From SIG701 sp045123975 (GTDB lineage Bacteria > Bacillota > Clostridia > Oscillospirales > CAG-272), in contig JBGVKV010000050.1 of assembly GCA_045123975.1 (NCBI GenBank), forward strand, positions 1 to 9,732: a stretch of 9,732 nt of DNA, in the 5' to 3' direction. Below are positions 5,540 through 9,732 of this stretch, one piece after another. A model generated the notes under the pieces. It was not told the origin of the DNA. It did no database searches and saw nothing but the letters and a program-made list of their open reading frames with translations. Each line of letters begins with the position of its first letter. Position 1 is the first letter of the stretch. The translations under genes were made by a program, and so were the position numbers.

Positions 5540-7627
5540 TTACAGAGCGTCCTTGCGGGAAAGGTTCATACGGCCCTTCTCGTCGGTGCCCAGATACTTA
5601 ACGCGGATCTCGTCGCCCACGTTGCAAACGTCCTCTACCTTCTCGGTGCGCTTGTTGTCCAGCTTGGAGATGTGAACCATGCCTTCCTTGCCGGGAGCAA
5701 ACTCAACGAATGCGCCGATGGGAATTACGCGGGTAACGCGGCCGGTGTAGATAGCGCCTACTTCGGGCTCGAATACGATGCCGGCGATGATAGCGCGTGC
5801 TGCCTCGATGCCGTTCATATCGATACCGGAAATGAATACGCTGCCGTCGTCTTCGATGTCGATCTTCGCGCCGGTGTCGGCAACGATCTTCTGAATTACC
5901 TTACCCTTAGGTCCGATAACGTCACCGATCTTCTCCACAGCGATCTTCATGGTGATCATCTTGGGCGCATACTCGGAAACCTGCGGACGAGGAGCATCGA
6001 TAGCCTTCAGAATAACCTCATCGATGATGTAATCGCGGCCCTTGTGGGTAACTTCCAGAGCCTGCTTGATGATCTCGGGAGTCAGACCGTCGATCTTCAG
6101 ATCCATCTGAATGGAGGTGATACCCTTGTGAGTACCGGCAACCTTGAAGTCCATGTCGCCGTAGAAGTCCTCAAGACCCTGAATGTCGATCATGGTCATC
6201 CAGCGGTCACCCTCGGTGATCAGACCGCAGGAGATACCGGCAACGGGAGCAGTGATCGGCACACCGGCATCCATCAGTGCCAGAGTAGAGCCGCAAACGG
6301 AAGCCTGAGAGGTGGAACCGTTGGAGCTGATAACCTCGGATACGAGACGGATGGTGTAGGGGAACTCTTCCTTGGAGGGAAGTACGGGAATCAGGGATCT
6401 CTCAGCCAGTGCACCGTGGCCGATCTCGCGGCGTCCGGGGCTGCGAGAAGACTTAGCTTCACCGGTGGAATAACCGGGCATGTTGTAGTGGTGCATGTAG
6501 CGCTTCTCGGTCTCCTCGGAGATGCCGTCCAGCAGCTGAACGTCCGTCAGGGAACCAAGGGTCGCGATGGTCAGAACCTGAGTCTGTCCACGGGTAAACA
6601 TACCGGAACCGTGGGTGCGCTCAAGCAGAGCAACCTCAGCGGCCAGAGGACGGATCTGATCCAGACGGCGGCCGTCCACACGCTTGCCCTCATCCAGCAG
6701 CCAGCGGCGAACGACGAACTTCTGAATCTTGTAAAGGATCTCGTTGATGACAACGTGCATGTCAGGATCGCCGCCATCGAACTCGTTGTATACGTTCTCG
6801 GTGATCACAGCCATACGCTCGTCGCGTACGTTCTTGTCATCGGTGTCCAGAGCGATGCGAACTGCATCGATGCAGTATTCCTCGATCTTCTCATACAGAT
6901 CGTGATCCACCTCGCAGGAGGGGTAGTCGAACTTGGGCTTGCCGACAGCAGCGATGATCTCGTTGATGAATACCAGCAGCTTCTTGATTTCCTCGTGAGC
7001 CTTCATGATGGCGTCGAACATAACGTCATCGGGAACTTCCTTTGCGCCGGCCTCGATCATAACGACCTTCTTCTCGGATGCGGCAACGGTCAATTCCAGC
7101 GTGCTCTTCTCACGCTGAGCGGCAGTGGGGTTCATAACAATGCCGTCTTCCTCGGTCAGACCTACGAATACGCCACCGATAGGTCCGTTCCACGGAATAT
7201 CGGAGATGGACAGGGCGATGGACGCACCAACCATGGCAGCGATCTCAGGGGAGCAATCGTGATCCACGGAGAGAACGGTCAGAGCCAGGTTTACGTCGTT
7301 GCGCAGATCCTTGGGGAACAGAGGACGGATGGGACGGTCGATTACGCGGGAGGTCAGAATGGCCTTCTCGCCGGGACGGCCCTCACGGCGGTTGAAACTG
7401 CCGGGAATGCGGCCTACGGAGTACAGACGCTCCTCAAAGTCAACGGACAGAGGCAGGAAGTCGATGCCGTCACGGGGACGCTCGGATGCGGTAGCACAGC
7501 AGAGAACTGCGGTGCCGCCGTAGCGGATAAGGCAGGAGCCGTTGGCCAGGCCTGCCATTTTACCGGTCTCAACAGTGAGAGGACGACCGGCAAACTCGTA
7601 GGAGAAAGTTCTGAAATTTTCGAACAT
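5540..7627 (-). CDS. pnp: Polyribonucleotide nucleotidyltransferase (PNPase)
   Basis: 695 residues, near the usual ~700. PNPase degrades RNA 3' to 5' using phosphate, as a trimer, and can also add heteropolymeric tails. Domains in order: first RNase PH fold (about 10-145, with 'FNRREGRPGEKA'), helical linker (about 235-310), second RNase PH fold (about 313-540) with catalytic acids D487 and D493 in 'DFYGDMDFKVAGT', KH domain with the GxxG loop IGPKGK (571-576), and S1 domain (about 622-692). Nothing is truncated. The ATG at 7627 has AAGGA at 7641-7645, an unusually long 13-nt spacing, and an in-frame TAA three codons upstream rules out a longer start. A 5' leader with several hairpins separates it from rpsO, the same gene pairing as in many bacteria. 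No good independent promoter is visible, so it probably depends at least partly on read-through from rpsO. Confidence 0.98.
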   Translation of the reverse strand: MFENFRTFSYEFAGRPLTVETGKMAGLANGSCLIRYGGTAVLCCATASERPRDGIDFLPLSVDFEERLYSVGRIPGSFNRREGRPGEKAILTSRVIDRPIRPLFPKDLRNDVNLALTVLSVDHDCSPEIAAMVGASIALSISDIPWNGPIGGVFVGLTEEDGIVMNPTAAQREKSTLELTVAASEKKVVMIEAGAKEVPDDVMFDAIMKAHEEIKKLLVFINEIIAAVGKPKFDYPSCEVDHDLYEKIEEYCIDAVRIALDTDDKNVRDERMAVITENVYNEFDGGDPDMHVVINEILYKIQKFVVRRWLLDEGKRVDGRRLDQIRPLAAEVALLERTHGSGMFTRGQTQVLTIATLGSLTDVQLLDGISEETEKRYMHHYNMPGYSTGEAKSSRSPGRREIGHGALAERSLIPVLPSKEEFPYTIRLVSEVISSNGSTSQASVCGSTLALMDAGVPITAPVAGISCGLITEGDRWMTMIDIQGLEDFYGDMDFKVAGTHKGITSIQMDLKIDGLTPEIIKQALEVTHKGRDYIIDEVILKAIDAPRPQVSEYAPKMITMKIAVEKIGDVIGPKGKVIQKIVADTGAKIDIEDDGSVFISGIDMNGIEAARAIIAGIVFEPEVGAIYTGRVTRVIPIGAFVEFAPGKEGMVHISKLDNKRTEKVEDVCNVGDEIRVKYLGTDEKGRMNLSRKDAL

Positions 7628-7933
7628 TTCGCTTTACCAATCCTTAATTTTGATTTACGAGAACAACTCATTCTTCCGTAATCTCGCTCTTACGGAGATG
7701 CCGCACACGCGGTATCCGTGATGGATGGTGAGGTTTAGCGCTTAAATGCGCGCCTGACAGGCAGGCACAGATTTAACAGCTAAGCCTCGGTCCTGATACG
7801 GATAAGTGCAGGGGAGGAGTACAAACGAAAAACAAGCTGCGTCAAGCTGCTGTATTACAGCCTGCCGCAGCTCGTATCGCCTGTGTCGATTGCCGCTGTG
7901 CGGCGGAAAACCGGCAGACAGTAGCCGAGTCGA
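7628..7933 (-). other. Structured rpsO-pnp intergenic region / pnp leader
   Basis: 306 bases without a gene. In minus-strand order it holds: a perfect 5-bp hairpin just after rpsO (GCCGC/GCGGC, 7892-7904); the terminator-like hairpin at 7828-7872; a 7-bp hairpin with one G-T wobble (7750-7768, CAGGC/GCCTG core); a 7-bp stem with one mismatch (7697-7716, CCGC/GCGG core with GTGT loop); and a perfect 7-bp stem TCCGTAA/TTACGGA (7675-7696) directly abutting the previous one. I found no convincing -35/-10 pair. In Enterobacteria the equivalent gap carries a pnp promoter and an RNase III-processed autoregulatory stem; a similar role here is inferred from position only. Confidence 0.6.
7828..7872 (-). 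terminator. Likely intrinsic terminator or attenuator after rpsO
   Basis: Minus-strand outer stem AGCTGCG (7866-7872) / CGCAGCT (7835-7841), with an inner GCTGT-AAT-ACAGC hairpin, followed shortly by TTTTT (7828-7832). A direct repeat, CAAGCTGC at 7833-7840 and 7843-7850 on the plus strand, gives the 5' arm two alternative partners, of which only the distal one abuts the U-run. Partial read-through into pnp is plausible. Confidence 0.6.
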
Positions 7934-8197
7934 TTACTTTCTGATTTCCAGCTTCTCGATGATGGCGCGGTAACGCTCGATATCGTTCTTAGCCAGGTAG
8001 TTCAGGAGGCTGCGACGATGACCAACCATCTTCAGAAGACCGCGGCGGCTGTGGTGATCCTTCTTGTTTGCCTTCAGATGCTCGTTCAGGGAGTTGATGC
8101 GGTAGGTCAGAACGGCGATCTGTACTTCGGGAGAACCGGTGTCACCCTCGTGGGTCTTGTACTTCTCGATAATCTGCTGCTTGATTTCCTTTTCCAT
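7934..8197 (-). CDS. rpsO: 30S ribosomal protein S15 (uS15)
   Basis: 87 residues, starting MEKEIKQQIIEKYKTHEGDT and carrying the S15 signatures 'GDTGSPEVQIA', 'NEHLKANKKDHHSRRGLL' and 'RRSLLNYL'. uS15 is a primary binder of the 16S rRNA central domain during 30S assembly and contributes to an intersubunit bridge. The start was set at the ATG at 8197, not the in-frame GTG at 8206, because that GTG is part of the Shine-Dalgarno sequence GAGGTGA and the resulting length matches the usual 88-89 residues. It has its own strong promoter and a leader of about 110 nt with long-range complementarity, which suggests autoregulation by S15. pnp lies downstream. Confidence 0.98.
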   Translation of the reverse strand: MEKEIKQQIIEKYKTHEGDTGSPEVQIAVLTYRINSLNEHLKANKKDHHSRRGLLKMVGHRRSLLNYLAKNDIERYRAIIEKLEIRK

Positions 8198-8202
8198 GAT
8201 AT

Positions 8203-8210
8203 TCACCTCA
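8203..8210 (-). promoter_or_regulatory. Ribosome binding site of rpsO
   Basis: TGAGGTGA on the minus strand, about 5 nt before the ATG at 8197. It overlaps an in-frame GTG that would otherwise be taken as the start. Confidence 0.85.
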
Positions 8211-8228
8211 AAAAAATAAATGTATTAC

Positions 8229-8303
8229 GCCGCGAAACCAAGAAGTCGGTGGGTGAAAGTGTCCTGTAATAAGAACCTTTTATCCGAAAACCGAGTTTGC
8301 GGC
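8229..8303 (-). promoter_or_regulatory. Possible S15 autoregulatory leader (long-range helix)
   Basis: In the rpsO 5' UTR, GCCGCAAAC (8295-8303) can pair with GTTT-C-GCGGC (8229-8238, one bulged C), and the adjoining TCGGT (8290-8294) with ACCGA (8246-8250), leaving a CTTCTTG-type bulge on one side. The result is about 14 bp closing a 39-nt apical region, ending about 20 nt before the Shine-Dalgarno sequence. S15 represses its own mRNA in several lineages through unrelated structured leaders. The pairing is seen; the regulation is inferred. Confidence 0.5.
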
Positions 8304-8316
8304 ACAACCGTGGTAT

Positions 8317-8345
8317 ATTATAGCACAATGAATCGCTTTTGTAAA
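8317..8345 (-). promoter_or_regulatory. rpsO promoter
   Basis: TTTACA (8340-8345), a 17-nt spacer (8323-8339) and TATAAT (8317-8322), preceded by TGC (extended -10), on the minus strand. It is a strong vegetative promoter, as expected for a ribosomal protein gene, and starts about 30 bp after the TSUP-B stop. Confidence 0.9.
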
Positions 8346-8373
8346 TAGCATAATCGAAATATTTCTAAATATT

Positions 8374-8760
8374 TCAGCGGGATTTTTTCGGTGTTTTGCC
8401 CATTTTATCGGACTTTTGGAAAAAGGAGCGAAGTCCCGCAAAGATCAGCATGATACCGAAGAGAATCCGCACCAGATTCTGGGGCAGGATTTCTGCCGTC
8501 CATACGCCGGGCAGTGCGCCGAGCATGCCGGCCAGTGCGGCGAGAATCACCCGGGAGACGGGGATATTGCGGCGGAGAATGTGTACGCAAAGTGAGGCAG
8601 ATGCGGCAAAGAGAAAAAATACCAGATTGATGCCCTGCGCGTGCAATTGGGGCAGACCCAGAACCATGGTCAGATAGACCACAAGCAATCCGGCGCTGCC
8701 CACGCCCATTCCGCTGAGAATGGCAATGAGAAAGGACGCCGCAACCGTTATCCAATCCAT
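8374..8760 (-). CDS. Half-size TauE/SafE (TSUP) family membrane protein, subunit B
   Basis: 128 residues with about four membrane segments (approximately 4-36, 40-64, 71-90 and 94-113) and a basic tail. The glycine-rich first helix, 'LSGMGVGSAGLLVVYL' (15-30), and 'LPQLHAQGINLVFF' (36-49) match one TauE/SafE repeat. Family members are usually about 250 residues with two such repeats; this protein has one. The ATG at 8760 follows AAGGAG at 8767-8772 with a 5-6-nt gap, and that ribosome binding site overlaps the TAA of the upstream half (9-nt gap between genes), indicating coupled translation. The two halves probably form one transporter. TSUP proteins export small anions such as sulfite, sulfoacetate or other organosulfur compounds; the substrate here is unknown. 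No clear terminator follows. Confidence 0.85.
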   Translation of the reverse strand: MDWITVAASFLIAILSGMGVGSAGLLVVYLTMVLGLPQLHAQGINLVFFLFAASASLCVHILRRNIPVSRVILAALAGMLGALPGVWTAEILPQNLVRILFGIMLIFAGLRSFFQKSDKMGKTPKKSR

Positions 8761-8769
8761 AAAAACTCC

Positions 8770-9165
8770 TTACCGAACCACCATGCTGATTCCGGAATAC
8801 AGAACCAGCACGGCAAAGATTTTTTTCAACACGGCCGTGGGGATTTTGCCCAAAAGAAGGGCGCCGATCACGCCGCCGGCCATGGCTGGAAGAATCAGCG
8901 GTGCCATCTCACTCATGTCGGCCGCGGATACAGTTCCATACAGACAGGCGGACAGGGCCGTAATGGGGATGACGGCAGAAAGCGTGGCTGCGAAAACGTT
9001 CCGTACTCCGTCCGCCGTCGGATCCTTCATGCAGGAGGAAAACGCCCATACGAGGAGTATGCCTCCCCCGGCACCCAAAAGTCCGTTCAAAAAACCGGCC
9101 GCCAGACAGATCAGAATGAAAATCAGAAGCGCTTTTGTTGTTTCCTTTGTCGGCTTTATATACAT
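8770..9165 (-). CDS. Half-size TauE/SafE (TSUP) family membrane protein, subunit A
   Basis: 131 residues with about four membrane segments (approximately 11-42, 55-77, 88-107 and 112-130). The first contains the TauE/SafE signature 'GFLNGLLGAGGGILLV' (24-39), followed by the conserved polar loop 'ADGVRNVFAATLSAV'. Like its downstream partner it is one repeat of a normally two-repeat protein. The start at 9165 is chosen because AAAGGA lies 8 nt upstream. Longer in-frame starts (ATG at 9186, TTG at 9237) lack a properly spaced ribosome binding site and would add a basic, non-hydrophobic extension. It is the first gene of the pair; no strong promoter is evident upstream. Confidence 0.85.
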   Translation of the reverse strand: MYIKPTKETTKALLIFILICLAAGFLNGLLGAGGGILLVWAFSSCMKDPTADGVRNVFAATLSAVIPITALSACLYGTVSAADMSEMAPLILPAMAGGVIGALLLGKIPTAVLKKIFAVLVLYSGISMVVR

Positions 9166-9408
9166 AACAGGCGTCCTTTCTGCCATTTCCTTTATCCGTA
9201 CGCACCGCAGACGGTAAAATATGTGAATTCCTTTCAACTATGTTTGACGGAATACTTGTTTTTCTCTTTGATTTCTGTTATCATAATATATGATGCGGTA
9301 ATTATGACCTTTTATTGAATCAGTATGCCCCGAGCCCGGGATGTCATACATGTACCCGTACTTACAAAGAGAGGATGCTTCCGCCAAACCGGAACCTGGA
9401 GATAGATT
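9166..9408. other. Divergent control region between the TSUP pair and ftsK
   Basis: 243 bases without a gene. It contains the possible ftsK promoter and, overlapping it, a 6-3-6 inverted repeat ATCATA-ATA-TATGAT at 9280-9294. An unused AAAGGAA-like motif is on the minus strand near 9229-9235. The stretch 9311-9408 shows no recognisable element. Confidence 0.5.
9256..9284 (+). promoter_or_regulatory. Possible ftsK promoter
   Basis: TTGTTT (9256-9261), a 17-nt spacer and TATCAT (9279-9284, 5 of 6) on the plus strand. The -35 is weak (3 of 6). Transcription would start near 9291, with a leader of about 115 nt. Other -35 choices such as TTGACG at 9244-9249 pair with a poorer -10. Confidence 0.4.
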
Positions 9409-9732
9409 ATGGCTGAGAAAAAGAAAAAGACGGAACAGAATAAGCGCAAAACCGTAAAAACGGCTTCCCGCTCCTATAAAAAATCTGCGCCTAAAAAGCC
9501 GGCAAATGATAAGGTCCGTGAAGCGGAAAAGAAGAAAGAGCCGATCCGCAAGCCAAACGGACTGATGGGGCAGCTCATGCCGTTTTTGCTTGGCGTGGCG
9601 GCTGTATTTATCGCCGTTTGTCTGCTTGTGTCCGGCGTCGGCGTCATTGGCTCCTTTATTAAAAACGTCCTGTTCGGTCTGTTCGCAGGCGGTGCGTATA
9701 TTCTTCCTCTGTTTTTGGTCGTTGCCGCTTTT
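9409..9732 (+). CDS. ftsK: DNA translocase FtsK/SpoIIIE, N-terminal part (cut by window edge)
   Basis: 108 codons are visible. The first 50 or so residues are very basic (MAEKKKKTEQNKRK onward). Two membrane segments follow: about 59-83 (LMPFLLGVAAVFIAVCLLVSG) and from about 88 (FIKNVLFGLFAGGAYILPLF to the edge). The 'FGLFAGGAYILPL' stretch is typical of the membrane anchor of FtsK/SpoIIIE, which pumps chromosomal DNA through the division or sporulation septum. The RecA-like motor and gamma domain are off the window. The ATG at 9409 has GGAG at 9398-9401, 7 nt upstream. Location near rpsO-pnp matches the Bacillus/Clostridia neighbourhood of spoIIIE. Division and sporulation versions cannot be told apart from this part. 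Confidence 0.88.
   Translation, partial: MAEKKKKTEQNKRKTVKTASRSYKKSAPKKPANDKVREAEKKKEPIRKPNGLMGQLMPFLLGVAAVFIAVCLLVSGVGVIGSFIKNVLFGLFAGGAYILPLFLVVAAF

Noticed and set aside
5672..7681. A 669-codon open frame on the plus strand, antisense to pnp
   Set aside because: It lies within the highly biased codons of a certain gene, is low in recognisable domains, rich in Gly/Asp/Val/Asn as expected from reversed codons, and has no fitting ribosome binding site. It is a mirror effect of pnp.
8356..8375. Repeated GAAATATTTC-type palindromes at the end of TSUP-B, considered as a terminator
   Set aside because: The repeats are almost entirely A/T, would form weak stems, have no U-run, and overlap the TSUP-B stop codon beside the rpsO promoter.

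Overview
The window reads as a chromosomal housekeeping segment from an anaerobic Firmicute, most likely an uncultured gut-type Clostridia (Oscillospiraceae/Ruminococcaceae-like). Three things point that way: the rpsO-pnp pair lying near ftsK/spoIIIE, AAAGGAG-type ribosome binding sites, and A/T-rich sigma-A promoters set in moderately GC-rich coding DNA. The taxon is inferred from gene content and codon flavour, not from a marker-gene comparison. I see no tRNA, rRNA, CRISPR array, insertion sequence or phage gene.

Layout: everything from 9165 down to 1 is on the minus strand; only the last gene, an N-terminal fragment of the DNA translocase FtsK/SpoIIIE (from 9409), is on the plus strand. 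In minus-strand transcription order the genes are: two half-size TauE/SafE (TSUP) membrane proteins, TSUP-A and TSUP-B, in a tight two-gene operon (9165-8374); ribosomal protein uS15 (rpsO); polynucleotide phosphorylase (pnp); a membrane-anchored VanY-type (M15B) D,D-carboxypeptidase; a membrane-anchored HtrA/DegP-like serine protease with a PDZ domain; a type IA topoisomerase of the TopB (topo III) class; and the start of an AlgI-like MBOAT acyltransferase that leaves the window at base 1.

The minus-strand genes are mostly separate transcription units. Intrinsic terminators are visible after rpsO, pnp, htrA and topB. Sigma-A-type promoters are visible before rpsO, the carboxypeptidase, topB and the MBOAT gene, with a weaker one before htrA. 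Two RNA leaders are the most structured non-coding parts. The rpsO 5' UTR can form a long-range helix of the kind seen in S15 autoregulation. The 306-base rpsO-pnp gap holds a terminator-like hairpin followed by three further hairpins, two of them directly adjacent, ahead of pnp.

Functionally the segment combines RNA metabolism and translation (rpsO, pnp), envelope maintenance (carboxypeptidase, HtrA, MBOAT), DNA topology and segregation (topB, ftsK) and small-anion export (TSUP pair). I did not find a convincing new multi-gene system. The best leads are the split TauE/SafE pair, the two RNA leaders, the altered strand-passage motif in the topoisomerase, the C-terminal extension on the carboxypeptidase and a perfect 14-bp palindrome in the htrA leader.
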